A stretch of 64,000 nucleotides of DNA from Coniferiporia sulphurascens. Lineage: Eukaryota > Basidiomycota > Agaricomycetes > Hymenochaetales > Hymenochaetaceae. The translations under genes and the position numbers were made by a program. The stretch lies in NCBI GenBank assembly GCA_002794785.1, contig NBBA01000007.1, positions 992,001 through 1,056,000 on the forward strand. The letters are read 5' to 3'. Shown here one piece after another: positions 11,013-22,208 of the stretch (positions are counted from its first letter, which is position 1; every line of letters starts with the position of its first letter). The notes beneath the pieces were generated by a model. The model did no database searches and had not been told where the DNA came from. It was given only the letters and a program-made list of their open reading frames with translations.

Positions 11013-13034
11013 TACTCCTCCATCTGTTCGAAGGTGGGCTCGTCCCCAAAGGCCTCCAGGATTTGGCGATATCGCTTCTTCTTGGGGCAGGACGGGAGGG
11101 TGGCGGGGTGGTCGCCTTTGCAGTTTGTGCAGTGGCAGGGGTGAGGGCAATGGGTCGGCTTCGGCCATGGCATCAGTGGCACAGTGGGTGCAGTTCTTGC
11201 AGTGGTTGTGGGTGAGATGATTATCCCCACATTCCACACAGCAGGCTTGAGCACGGCACCCCTTGGTCCCGTGTCCGAGGCCTTGGCAGCGCTCACATTG
11301 GGTGAGGCTGGGGCGAATGGGAGGGACAGAGAGGTGGAGGGAGGATCCAAAGAGCCAGACCCGTGGGCGCTTGAGGAGGCGCTCGCGAATAGACCCATTG
11401 GGGTTGACAAAGGAGAAGGCAACCGGGCACTTACTCAGGGAGGGTAGGTGTTCGGGGGTTGTGGCAAAGTGGGGGGCAACTACGAAGTCCAAGAGGCGAA
11501 GCAACGGGTTGTTGGTGACTTTGGCCAGGAGGACGGCCTTGGAGATGGTGTGTTCATTCTGGCTGAAGTGGTAGTCCTTGCATGGTACCATTGAAATCCA
11601 CAGGGAGGACCTAGGCTGAACGCAGGAGGGGGTCAGTTGGAATACCTTGGGGGCCTCGGCCCCTTTGGTAGTGCACCTGTCGCGCATGTGGTGTGAGAAC
11701 GCTTCCGCATGCCAGTCAATGATCATGGCTGTGGAGGGGTTAGCCGAGTATGGTCGCTGTGTGAATGTGGTCACGAGGTTTCCTTTCATGTTAAATGAGG
11801 AGGAGAGGACCATGACTTGGTCCGCAGTGGGGAGAGAGGCAAAGAAATCACGTGCTATTTTTGTGAGGACCATGGTGGGTTTCTGGAGGTGTGCTGAGAG
11901 GTCTGTGACCAGTGACAGGACCAGTGTTGGGTCCTTGGCATACATCATGGGTGGTGGGGGCACCTGCCACGTGTGCTTCTTCTTTTTCTTCTGTGCCGGG
12001 TTGATGACCGCCCCAGCAGTGGGTGCCACTGGGGTGGGGTTGGTGGATGTTGGGGGGGCTGCTGCTGCTGCCACCTGTGCATAGGAGGTGGGGGCAGCCT
12101 GAATTGTCGCCTGTGGGGTGGGCTGTTGCTGTTGCTGTTGCTGTTGATGGGGGGCAGGCCTAGAGCTGAGAGAGGACATCTGACGAGAAATGGAAGCTAC
12201 GTCAGTAGTCAGGCATTTGACCGCATCGGTCAGCGCCTTCATCTCTGGGGTCATGGGGTTGGTTCCAGGGGTCCGGGTGGTAGCCAGGGGCCTTTCCTGG
12301 GGGCGAGCTGGCTGGAAGGGGTATGGGAGGTTGAAACCTCCCTCCCCTGTGTGCTGGAAGGCAACGATCACATTGAACATTGCCCATGTTGGGTGGAGAT
12401 CATCCTTCCTGGCCCTGTGAAGGGCATCGAGTGTCTTGAGTGCGATGTATGCTGTCTGCCCAAGGAGTTGTGCCACCGCTTGTTCATGGCTTTTGCTGGG
12501 AGCGGTGTTGGCCATGGCTTCGAAGTAGCTGGAGCACAAATTGGTGATGGCGTCCAGGAATCCATCCAGTGGGCTGCGGGCCATGCTTGGGCGGGGGCGG
12601 GGGGTGTGGGGTGACAGGGCCGTTGCATCCCGCTTTTGTGAGGCGGTGGGCGAGGGTGTCCGGTATGGGGGGTCCGAGTTCAGGAGGTAGTCTTCTTCGT
12701 TTCTGGTGTCGTACTCGTGGGGCTTGATAACGTCGGAGGCGGCAGACAGGGGACGGCTACTAAACTGGTTGAACATGGCTGTGAAGGCCGCGTTCGAGAT
12801 GCCTAGAGCGGAGGAGGGAGCGAGACGGAGGGCGTCTGGCGACGATTCCGGGGCGGGGGTCTGGGCGGCAGGCTGGTTGTAGGGTATGGGGGTCGTTTTG
12901 CATTGAGCGGCAGTGAGAGCTTCGGCGGCCAGGTTGGCGGCCGTCTCGGCGGCCCTTGCGGCGGCTAGGCTAGCCGATGAGGACAAGGGGACAGAGGGTC
13001 TTGTGCAATGAAAGGCACCACAATAATCTGACAT
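11012..13034 (-). pseudogene. LINE B ORF1 (gag-like), frameshifted at knuckle 3
   Basis: About 670 codons from MSDYCGAFHCTRPS. Ala-rich N-terminus, Pro/Ser region, a polyglutamine run coded by CAG/CAA repeats (about 12122-12150), a Lys-rich patch before HTWQVPPPPMMYAKDPTLVL, then a conserved domain (FVVAPHFATT, RVWLFGSSL) and knuckles CERCQGLGHGTKGC and CVECGDNHLTHNHC. A frameshift near 11150 moves the frame past the third knuckle, so the reading frame runs on into ORF2. The result is one 1017-codon open frame (9981-13034) that fuses ORF1 to the endonuclease. Normally ORF1 would stop with TAA at 11012-11014. Confidence 0.9.
12120..12155 (-). repeat. CAG/CAA (polyglutamine) microsatellite in ORF1
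   Basis: Imperfect CAG/CAA triplets encode a glutamine run between RPAPH and PTPQ. The equivalent tract differs in length in LINE O (about 34970-34995), LINE C (about 20690-20712) and LINE N (about 44292-44320), as expected for slippage. Confidence 0.8.
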
Positions 13035-13067
13035 GGGGGAGTTTTAGCTGCCCGCACTAGTGAGATG

Positions 13068-14138
13068 CCAACTCACCCTCCGGGTGTGCAACTACTATGG
13101 CATGCACCCCCCAGATCGAGAGAACGCCTCCCCCCAGTACCCAGGTGAGTCCTTTCTATTTTCACTCCCCTCGGTGCTAGCCACCACTCTACTCATGGTG
13201 GGCGACTTCAACTGTCGCCACCACACGTGGTCCGAATTCTCCATCCCACAATGAGAGGATTTGAGGGCACAACCCCTCAATGACTTCTTCCATGGCCATG
13301 GCCTGGCGCCTGCCCATCTTCCTGACTCTGACTCACAGCCCGACGGCATTCGTCGTCAGTGTCCCATTGACATGATCTGGGCCCCACCCGCGGTCAACCC
13401 TGACTCGATTTTAGATTTGGCTACCTCCGACCCTTCATCACTGTCTGACCATGCCACCCTGTGGTGGTCACTGCCTTTTCGGCCCCCCCCTCTGGTCCTA
13501 AAGACCTGCCGGCTGCTACCAGCCAACAAGGAGGAATGGACCAACATCGCCTTCCCCCTCCTTGAAGCAGCTTTCCATCTCCTGGGGCTCAACACCCATG
13601 CCCTGAACATCAAAGCGAAGGCAGTCATCGACTCCATGGTCGCCGCCATCCAGCCATTCACCCGTCTCTCCAAGCCATTGAAAACAGAAGTCCCATGGTG
13701 GTCCCCCCACTGCAAGACCCTCTTATCCGCCATCATGATGGCCACCACCCCCCTCCAGCATTCCTCAGCTAGGCAAGCCTTCAAAAGGGGCATCAGGACG
13801 GCCAAACGGCAGTTCTACGCTGACCAGGCAGCAGAAGCGGACGCCTCCAACATCTGGAGCTGGGCCAAGCGCGGCCTCGGCAACCAACCTACCCCCATCC
13901 CCTCGCTCAAATGACGAGACGGCTCCTTCACCCAGACGGACGACGAGAAGGGTGAGCTCTTTCATGAGACTTTCTTCATGCCCCCCCCACCCCAGGCAGC
14001 GGCCAACATCCTGCCACCACCAAATCAACCAGCTGCCCCACCTATACTCCTTTCGGAGCTCACAGGGGCACTGGCCAACACATCCAACTTGTCGGCTCCA
14101 GGCCTCTCAGGAATAGGCTACCACCCCCTGAAATGGGG
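13068..14138 (+). pseudogene. LINE fragment X: gamma ORF2 endonuclease to start of RT
   Basis: Plus-strand piece beginning inside the endonuclease (LTLRVCNYYGMHPPD) and covering VGDFNCRHHTWSE, PIDMIWAPP, SDHATLWW, the linker KTEVPWWSPHCK and NIWSWAKRGLGN, ending at GIGYHPLKW. TGA codons interrupt it near 13252 and 13912. It joins LINE B head to head at 13068 without its own 5' end, and is cut at about 14138 by the tail of LINE C. The rest of this copy is not found beyond C. Confidence 0.85.
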
Positions 14139-14453
14139 TTTTTTTTTAAATTATTATTCCTGCAGTATTACATAATTACAAGCTGCCCCCCTGAAGGGGG
14201 GCCCTAACTACATAACAATGGAGGCGCCCATCATTGCGCATCGCACAAAACTGGGTGGGGGCTCTGCTCCCCGAAGGGTGCTGGAGTGTGAAGAGCCCCT
14301 ATTAAGAAGGAGGAAAAGAGGGAGAAGGAGGGATACATATTGCTATGAACAAACCAAGCGGATAAGGGCAGGTTAAAGTAAGAAGCTTAGAAGTGAAAAG
14401 GGAGGGCAAGAGTGCCGGCCGGGACGTTTTCAAGGGAATTCAAAAGGCAGTCG
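14139..14453 (-). other. LINE C 3' UTR, stem-loops and tail
   Basis: Upper stem is GGGGCTCT paired with AGAGCCCC around CCC-TTCG-GGG. This is the gamma form, in which a C-G pair of alpha and beta is replaced by T-A. The terminal C-run/G-run hairpin and CTGCAGGAATAAT follow. The tail reads (A)n-rich with TTAAA. Confidence 0.82.
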
Positions 14454-17400
14454 CTATTTGGGAGGGAAGGGAGGAAGCGTACCTGAGAGCTCCAAAGGGG
14501 CTGGGTCCAAGTCCTGGGTTCGAGGTCCGAGCATATGATGCATGTAGTCCCTTAGGAGGTCCAAGTCCATATCCTCATCGGTTGGGTGGCCATCGAGGTC
14601 CATTGCAGCGAATGCTAGCCGGATGGCCCCAGAGGTCCTGTCAGAAAGGCGGTTGAGGTGCCCCGTGAGCCTAAGCCAACGGTGCAAAACCAGGAGGCAG
14701 TTTTTGTCAGCCCACTCTGAGTGGTGGACTGGGAGAGGGTCCTGAGGTGGCCATATGCATCGTATCCACGAGTGGAAGGTACTACAGCCGCCAAGGATGT
14801 GGGCGGTCAACTGCACAGGCCAGGGGGGGTGGTTGTGCCACCTGCAGTGTGAGATCAGGCCATGTCTGCATTGGTAGGCTGAGTCAAAGCTCAGCCAGTA
14901 GCCCCCGTAGGGACCGGCATGGCAGAGGACCTGAGCGACTGTGGATAGCTCATTGCATGGGTGGTCAGCCAAGTGCATGAGCAGTTTTCTAGGTTGGCGA
15001 GATGGGAGGCCATGTACCGCCAAGTATTTGTTGGCGGTTGAGGCGAGGGGGTGGGCCAGCAAGAGCGTCCACCGCTCCATGAGGGTGCAGACAGCGACCT
15101 CTTTTAGCGCAGAGGTGGAGGGTTTAAGGTCGGATGGGGGGAGCTCCGTAGCTAGCTTTGCTTCCATGTCAGCCCATTCATTGCTGGGGATGTCCGAGTG
15201 TCCGGGGCACCATACGAAATGAATGGTGAGCTGGGGGTACGAGTCCAGTAGAGTCTCCACACCCACTTTCCATATGTGGAGGAGGTGGGCGCCAGGGGTG
15301 GCGGCCCACATGCAGAAGAGGTGGAGGGCAGTCAGTGAATCAGACAGAAAGAAGATGTCTGATGTGACATGCAGTTGTGCCGGGAGGCGGCATGCTACCC
15401 AGCCCGGGGCCGTGGCGAGGGAGAATTCCTCGGCATCTGTAGCTGTGGCACAGGTGGGGGACTCCAGCTGATGGGACCAGAGTCGGGTGTGTCCGAGCAT
15501 AGTGCAGATGGCCGAACCCGACTTATTGTCAATGTGGGAGCCATCTGTGAATACCTGGATGTGGGGGGTGAGGCCGAGTTGGCACACAGCCGTTACAAAT
15601 GCTTTTCAGGTGTCGGCGCTAACTGGGGTGGCGGGGGTGGTAAAGCGGACACGGCCCTGAGTAAAGGCCAGAGGATCCATCCATGGGGGATGCGTGTATG
15701 CAGGGACTTGTTGGACCCGAGGGGCTCGGACCTGCAGAGAAAGGGAGAAGGGTCTGTTAGCTATGTTTTTAAATAATTTATGGCCAATAGAGTGCGGGGT
15801 GTGCCATAGGCACAGAGAGTGGACGGTCTTTATATATTCAAAATAGAAAGAGAGAGGGGGAATGGAGCAGAGGAAATTAGTGGAATGGGGGGAAGCGCCT
15901 TTGAAGACGCCCAAGATCCAGCAACAGGCCATGTTTTGTACGGCCTGGAGGCAGTTTACCAGGGTTTTTTGGTGGCAGCCGTGATACCAGACTGGGGCCC
16001 CCCATGACAGGACAGAGCAGACACAGGAGGTATACAGGCGGCGGAGGAGGAGGGTGGAGATGCCACATTGGGTGTTGCCCAGGATGTGGAGAGCGGCGAG
16101 GGTGGAGAGCCCCTTGGAGCACATTCACTCTACATGGGGTTTGAAGGAGAGGCCCGGGTCCCACCATATCCCCAACCATCTTAGTGGGATTGAGGGGCAG
16201 ATCAGGGTGTTGGGGTCAACTTGGATACCGGCAGTGTTCCAGCTGTCATAGCCGGTGTGTCGCCTAGGGGGGTGAAAGTGGAGGCACTTGGTCTTGGTGG
16301 CTTCGATGTTGAGACTGATAGTGCCAAAGAGAGTGTCGAGTTGGTGGTAGGCGTGGGCGAGAGAGCGGCAGTTGGATGCCATGGATGGACCTACACAAAT
16401 AAGTAAGTGGTCGTCAACATATGCCAGGGCGGTGGTGTCAGCTTGGTGAAAGCGCCAGAGGACCACCCCTGCAAATATAGTTGACAGGATAGGGGAGACT
16501 GGCAACCCTTGGGGGGTGCCGAAGTCGGGTTTGTGGGCAGTAGGGAGGGTGGTGCCGTCGAAAGCGACAGCGACCTGCTGGTCCATCATGAAGGATAGGC
16601 ACCAGTCGGCCATATCTGGCGCACAACTGAGGTCCAACAATTGTTGGTGGAGGAGTTGGGGGTGCACCGAGTCAAAGAAGCCCTGAATGTCGACCACTAG
16701 GACCAAACAGACGAGGCTCTCCAAGTGGGCACACTCCATAATCTGTAAAAGGTGTTGGGTGGCATCATAGACTGAATGGCCTTGGCGCCCCCTGTATTGG
16801 TTGGGTGGCAGCCAGCCCCACATGTTGGCGAGGAACTGGAGCTGGTTAGCTATGATTTTTTCCAGGAGTTTCCCTAAGGTCTCCTCAAGGGTGATGGGCT
16901 GGTATGACCGCAGCGAGAAGGGGTCCTTCTTGTTTGGCTTCCTGAGCATTACAACTTTTGCTGCCCACCAACACTCAGGGTGGTGCCCCAAGTGCAGGCA
17001 GTCATTGAAAAGTGTAAGTATCTCATTGGGGTAGGCTTCCACCACCCATTTGAGGGGGCGATAGCTTATTCCCGAGAGGCCCGGAGCCGACAAGTTGGAT
17101 GTGTCAGCCAGTGCCCCCGTAAGCTCTGACAGGAGTATGGGCGGGGCAGCTGGTTGAGGTGGTGGCAACGGGGTGGGAGCCGCTGCCTGGGGTGGGGGGG
17201 GGCATAAAGAAGGTTTCATGGAAGAGCTCACCTTTCTCATTGTCCATCTGGGTGAAGGAGCCGTCTCACCATTTCAACGATGGGATGGGGGTAGGTCGGT
17301 TGCCGAGGCCACGCTTGGCCCAGTTCCAGATATTGGAGGCATCCACTTCTGCTGCCTGGTCGGCGTAGAACTGCCGTTTGGCTGTCCTAACACCCCGTTT

Positions 17401-19015
17401 GAAGGCATGTCTAGCTGATGAGCACTGGAGGGGGGTGGTGGCTGTTGAGATAGTGGTTAAGAGGGTCTTGCATTGTGGGGACCACCATGGGACTTCCACT
17501 TTCGATGGCTTGGAGAGGCGGGTGAATGGCTGGAGAGCGGCGACCATTGAGTTGATGACCGCCTTGGCTTTGATGTCCAGAGCATGGGTGTCGAGCCCCG
17601 GGAGGTGGAAGGCTTCTTCAAGGAGAGGGAAGGTGATGTCGGTCCATTCCTCCTTGTCAGCTGGTAGCAGTTGGCATGTCTTTAGGACAGGAGGGGGGGG
17701 CCGAAAAGGCAATGACCACCACAGGATGGCATGGTTGGACAGCGGGGAGGGGACGGAGGTGGCCGAATCTAGGATGGAATCAGGATTGACCGCAGGTGGA
17801 GCCCAGATCATGTCAATGGGACACCGATGACGATTGCCGTCGGGCTGTGAGTCAGAGTCAGGAAGGTGGGCAGGCGCCAGGCCATGCCCACGGAAAAAGT
17901 CGTTGAGGGGTTGTGTTACAATTTTCCTTTACTTTCCCTATTGCGCTGACTCACTTCCTCTTCGTCATCATCAGTCAGCACAACTCCCCCATTTCTCTAT
18001 CTTACTCATCCCCATTCACCTTGCACCATAAGACGCCATGATGACGCCTTATTGCACCATCATGACATGCTTTGCTTACTGATCACCGTACTTGTATTAC
18101 CAAGGCCTTCCTTGAGTTTCCATGACCTTCCATAGTCTGGTAAACACACCTAACCAAGTCGCTACAGTAGCAAACACATAGAGTAGCATATAAGCATGTA
18201 ACTTCAGTAGCACAAGCCCTAAGCTTGTGCTCTTTGTTCATACAAGCCCATTATCTGCTACCGCCAGTCTACTGTGTGCCACTTGGCCATTAGTCGCTTT
18301 GTCGTAACCTGACTCGCTATAGAAGCCTACCGCGTCCACATCGTCGATCAGGAAGCCCCATTGATGATCACCCTCGACTTACGACATCTAGGAAGCCCCG
18401 TTGCCGTACCATCAGTCCCGACGATCCGGAAGCCCCGACATCGATCACCACGTAACCGTTGAGCTTAACAGGTTGCGCCCCCAAGTCATCTTGCTGTGTG
18501 GCTGAGAGTTCGGACCACATGTGGTGGCAACAGTTGAAGTCACCGGCCATGAGTAGAGTGGTGGCTAGCACCATGGGGAGTGTGAAAAGAAAGGACTCAC
18601 CTGGGTACTGGGGGGAGGCGTTCTCTCAGTCCGGGGGGTGCATTCTGTAGTAGTTGCACACCTGGAGGGTGAGTTGGGATCGGACCTCTATTGTCAGTAC
18701 ATCGGTGCCATGGGATGCGGCTCCGAGAATCGACCATGAGGTAGGGGGGAGGGCCCTGGAGACATACGTGACTACCCAAGGACGGGCCTCTGGTGGTAGG
18801 ACTGGTACATAGCCCAGGATGGTGGGGATGTTGAGGACTGGGGTGCCAGTCGGGTCGGTGAGTGAGGGTTGCACACCTATTTGGTACCAGGATGGTTCCT
18901 GAATAAGAATTAGGTGTGGGGGGGAGGGGTCAGTTGTAAGGACAGGGATTAGGGAATGTATCACTGTGAGCAAGTGGGCAGCATTCCACTGCAAGATAGG
19001 GAGTGTCTCTATCAT
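14454..19015 (-). pseudogene. LINE C ORF2: endonuclease, RT, RNase H
   Basis: ATG at 19015 (MIETLPILQW), overlapping the ORF1 stop as ATGA. Endonuclease about 17700-19015, split by LTR2; its SDH motif reads SNH (codon AAC at 17734-17736), so a catalytic Asp is lost. RT about 15740-17240 with VVDIQGFFDSV, FGTPQGLPVSPIL and AYVDDHL. RNase H 14454-15720 with TDGSHID, FLSDSLTALHLF and WCPGHSDIPSNEWAD, followed by CRWHNHPPWPAQ…HILGGC. Only a few stops remain. TGA at 16125-16127 and 15603-15605 correspond to CGA in other copies, so they look like CpG deaminations. One of the better preserved ORF2 copies here. Confidence 0.9.
17914..18470 (+). mobile_element. Solo LTR2 (557 bp), TSD GGTTG
   Basis: TGTTACAATTTTCC…GAGCTTAACA, flanked by GGTTG at 17909-17913 and 18471-18475, inside LINE C endonuclease. 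TATA-like TATAAG at 18189-18194, hairpin AGCACAAGC-CCTAA-GCTTGTGCT at 18209-18231. Three GGAAGCCCC copies at 18351, 18391 and 18428 (about 37-40 bp apart), with a degenerate fourth near 18321. Best copy for describing the family. Confidence 0.94.
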
Positions 19016-21653
19016 ATTTCCTCCATCTGGTTGTTGGTGGGGTTGGCGGCGAGGGCCTCTTCGATTTGGCGGTAGCACCTCTTCTTGGGGCACACCGGTA
19101 AGGTGGCGGGGTGGTCGCCCTTGCAGTTGTTGCAGAGGCGGGGGTGGGGACATGTGTTAAGCTCAACAGTTACGCGGTGATCGACGTCGGGGCTTCCTGA
19201 TCATCGGGACTGATGGTTATGGCAACGGGGCTTCCTAGATGTCGTAAGTCGAGGGTGATCATCAATGGGGCTTCCTGATCGGCGATGTGGACACGGTAGG
19301 CTTCTTATAGCGAGTCGGGTTACGACGAAGTGACTAATGGCCAAGTGGCACACAGTAGACTGGCGGTAGCAGATAATGGGCTTGTATGAACAAAGAGCAC
19401 AAGCTTAGGGCTTGTGCTACTGAAGTTACATGCTTATATGCTACTCTATGTGTTTGCTACTGTAGCGACTTGGTTAGGTATGTTTACCAGACTATGGAAG
19501 GTCATGGAAACGCAAGGAAGGCCTTGGTAATACAAGTACGGTGATCAGTAAGCAAAGCACATCATGATGGTGCAATAAGGCGTCATCATGGCGTAGTATG
19601 GTGCAAGGCGAATAAGGATGAGTAAGGCAGAGAAATGGGGGAGTTGTGCTGACTGATGATGATGAAGAGGGAGTGAGTCAGTGCATTTACGAGGAAAAGT
19701 AAAGGGAAATTGTAACAACATGTGTCACCTTCGGGCACTGCATCAGTTGCACAGTGGGTGCACAATTTGCGGTGGTTGCGGGTCAAGTGTGCGCCCGCAC
19801 AGTCAGAGCAACAAGGTTGGGCTCGGCAGCCCTTGGTTCCATGGCCTAGGCCCTGGCACCACTCACATTGGGTGAGGGTGGGTCAGATGGGTGGGACCAA
19901 GAGTCAGAGGGTGGATCCGAACATCCAAACATGTGGCCTCTTGAGGAGGCACTCACGGATGGAGCCATCAGGGTCGACGAAGGAGAAGACCACTGGGCAC
20001 CTGTCGAGCATCGGCAGGTGGTCCTCAGTGGTGGCGAAGTGGGGGGTGACTACAAAGTCGAGGTTGCGGAGTGCCGGGTTGTGCCGGATTTCGGCCATGA
20101 GGGCCTTGTCGTTGATGGTGTGTCTGTTCTGGCCAAACAGGAAGTCCTTGCAAGGCACCATAGAGATGTGGAGGGCGGACCGGGGGCGGACTCTGGAGGG
20201 GGTTAGGGTGAATGCGGTTGGGATAGTGATTCCCACCGCAATGCACTCTGTGCGCATGTGGGAGGCATAGGCTGCGGAGTGGCGATCAATGATCGTCTCC
20301 ATGGTCGGATTAGCCAAGGATGGGCATGCTGCAAATGTAGTCATGATGTTCCCCTCTACATTGTAGGAGGAGGACAGGACTGGGACTTGGTCTGCAGTGG
20401 GGAGGGAAGTGAAGAACTCATGGGACGTTTTTGTCAGGGCCATTGCTGACTTCTGGTTTTTGGCCTGTATGCCAACTGTTGGGGTGAGGACCAAGGTTGG
20501 GTCCTTGGCATACATGGTGGGGGGTGGGGGCACCCCCCACTGGCGCTTCTTCTTCTTCTGCATAGGGTTGATGACCGCTCTGGTGGCCGGGGACACTGGA
20601 GATGGGTTGGAGGTTGTTGGGGGGGCCGCTGCTGTGGCCACTTGTGCATAGGAGGTGGGGGCCGCTGTGATGGCAGCCTGGGGTGCAGTTTGTTGTTGTT
20701 GTTGTTGTTGTGGGCACTGGGTGGGTCTGGAACTGATAGAGGCCATCTGACGAGAAATAGAAGCGATGTCAGTGGTCAGGCATTTGACTGCATCTGTCAG
20801 CGCCTTCATTTCCGGAGTCACTAGGGCGGTGGCGGGGGTCCTGATGGTGGTCGGGGGCTCTTGCTGGGGGTTTACTGGGGCGAAGGGTTCTGGGAGGGCG
20901 ATTTCCGCCCCCCCCCCTTCACAAAGTTGTAGGCCATCTGCCCGTTGCGGTAGATGATGAAGTGGGGGTCCTTATTTTCCTCCCATAAGCAGGTGATTGT
21001 TAGTTGGGCCTGCCAGAAGAGGTCCCCGACAAACTGTGCCGCTTTCTTGTCGGTCTTGGTGATGGTGGTGTTCTGGGTTTCTTTGTCAAAGTCCTCCAGA
21101 GCACAGGACAGGGCGTACATGAACCCTGAGGTGTGGGGTTCATATTGGGCTTGGGCTGGGGGTCCTCTCAGTGTGAGAGGTGACATAACGGCTGAGGAGC
21201 GTTTCTGCCCGAGGCTCATGCCTCCCGCCTGTTGTGGGGGGGTGTGGGGGTCGACCGCCATCTCTGGGGCCATCTCGCCGAACTTGTTGGAACCATGGAT
21301 CGACCCTACCAAGGTAGCTGGTGAGCCTGCTCAGGATGCGTGCCTCGATTCGTTATGCGCTTGGGTGGTGAAGTCATAGGCCGATATCAGCTGGGAGTCA
21401 CCAATGTTGGGGGAGGGTGCTAGGACATCCAGAGAGGAGGTCAAAGGTGGGAAACCAGTGAGGGGTTGATGGTTGGGGGTGGTGGGTGCAGTGGCCGTTC
21501 CTTGAACATGGGCGGCTGCATTGGCGCTAGCAGTCACCCAGTTGGCAGCGGCCCTAGCGGCCCTGTCGGCATCGGCAGAGGCTGATGAGGCAGGTGGGAG
21601 GGTGGGAGGGTTGTCCGACAGAGTGCATTCCTGTAATCACTTGGGTTCAACAT
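19012..21653 (-). pseudogene. LINE C ORF1 (gag-like), split by LTR3
   Basis: Begins MLNPSDYRNAL at 21653. Contains a Gln-rich run (about 20690-20712), a Lys-rich patch before WGVPPPPTMYAKDP, DFVVTPHFATTEDH and HVWMFGSTL. The knuckle region is split by LTR3 (19155-19717): the second knuckle is right of the LTR, the third left of it (CNNCKGDHPATLPVC-like). Ends about 19012 with TGA overlapping the ORF2 ATG. Frame breaks occur near 20830-20930 (a C-run) and 21320-21350. The N-terminus differs from the beta type, with Ala/Asp-rich sequence and a VLAPSPNIGDSQLISAYDF segment. Confidence 0.85.
19155..19717 (-). mobile_element. Solo LTR3 (563 bp), TSD ACATG
   Basis: TGTTAAGC…TTGTAACA, flanked by ACATG at 19150-19154 and 19718-19722, splitting ORF1 zinc-knuckle sequence of LINE C. 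The knuckle reading resumes exactly after removal of the LTR and one ACATG. Carries the same hairpin, TATA-like site and GGGGCTTCC repeats as the others. Confidence 0.94.
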
Positions 21654-21712
21654 GGGGGAGTTTTAGCTGCCCACACTAGTTGATGGTGGTGGTTACTGGT
21701 CAAGAAGGATGG
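21654..21712 (-). promoter_or_regulatory. LINE C 5' leader (59 nt)
   Basis: Sense strand starts CCATCCTTCTTGACCAGTAA, continues through an ACCACCACCAT stretch and ends GGCAGCTAAAACTCCCCC directly before the ORF1 ATG. The same leader is seen in LINE O and LINE K. A LINE needs an internal promoter, so transcription signals probably lie in or just after this leader; that is inference. Confidence 0.7.
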
Positions 21713-22177
21713 ATGGGGGGAGCTCTGTCACCAGTTTCGCTTCCATGTCAGCCCATTCATTCCCAGGGATGTCCAAGTGGCTGGGGCACCATATGAAATG
21801 AACAGTGAGCTGGGGGTATGAGTCCAGCAGAGTCTCCACACCCACTTTCCAGATGTGCAGGAGGTGGGCGCCAGGGGCGGCGGCCCAGGTGTGAAAAAGG
21901 TGGAGTGCGGTCAGCAAATCAGACAGGAAGAAGATGTCTGATGCAATGCGCAGTTGTGCAGGGAGGCGGCATGCTACCCAACCCAGGGCTGTGGCAAGGG
22001 AGAACTCCTCAGCATCTGTGGCTGTGGCGCAGGTGGGGGATTCCAGTCGGCATGACCAGAGGCGTGTAGGGCCTAGCATGGCACAGATGGCTGAGCCCGA
22101 CTTTTTGTCTATGCAGGAGCCATCTGTGAATACCTGGATGTGAGGGGTGGCGCCTAGGGCGTGCACGGCATTCATGA

Positions 22178-22178
<1 letters not shown>
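21713..22178 (-). pseudogene. LINE D (gamma), RNase H part left of nested LINE E
   Basis: RNase H core in minus orientation: VFTDGSCIDKKSGSAIC, EEFSLATALGWVA, FLSDLLTALHLF, WCPSHLDIPGNEWAD. The 3' part of D is missing, replaced at 21712 by the 5' end of LINE C. On the right D is interrupted by LINE E and resumes at 25613. The duplicated target reads GGCATTCATGAA here (22167-22178) and GGCGTTCACAAA at 25613-25624. Confidence 0.88.

Positions 22179-22208
<30 letters not shown>

Larger units (their letters stand above)
6703..13067 (-). mobile_element. LINE B, subfamily beta, nearly full length
   Basis: About 6.4 kb: T-rich tail complement at 6703-6720, 3' UTR to 7015, ORF2 7016-11012, ORF1 11012-13034, then 33 nt of leader. 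Compared with copies O and C it lacks only about 26 nt of the 5' leader. It is not interrupted by any LTR or other LINE. Its left flank is LINE A ORF1 (…GACGTC); its right flank is the oppositely oriented fragment X. No target duplication links the two sides. Confidence 0.92.
14139..21712 (-). mobile_element. LINE C, subfamily gamma, full length, with two solo LTRs
   Basis: Complete from tail (14139-14160) to the 5' leader, whose end (CCATCCTTCTTG in sense) is at 21712. Removing LTR2 (17914-18470) and LTR3 (19155-19717) plus their duplicated bases gives about 6.4 kb, matching LINE O. It is the reference for the gamma subfamily. The leader from 21712 to the ORF1 ATG at 21653 is 59 nt. The 5' end joins the RNase H region of LINE D, in the same orientation, with GG shared at the junction. 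Confidence 0.92.

Noticed and set aside
17914..18470. The 560-bp repeat as a MITE or other DNA transposon
   Set aside because: Terminal inverted repeat is only TGTTA/TAACA, duplications are 5 bp, and there is a TATA-like box: this fits an LTR. A MITE would have longer inverted repeats.
22179..22206. (TTA)n runs as independent microsatellites
   Set aside because: They always directly follow the conserved LINE 3' end, so they are LINE tails.
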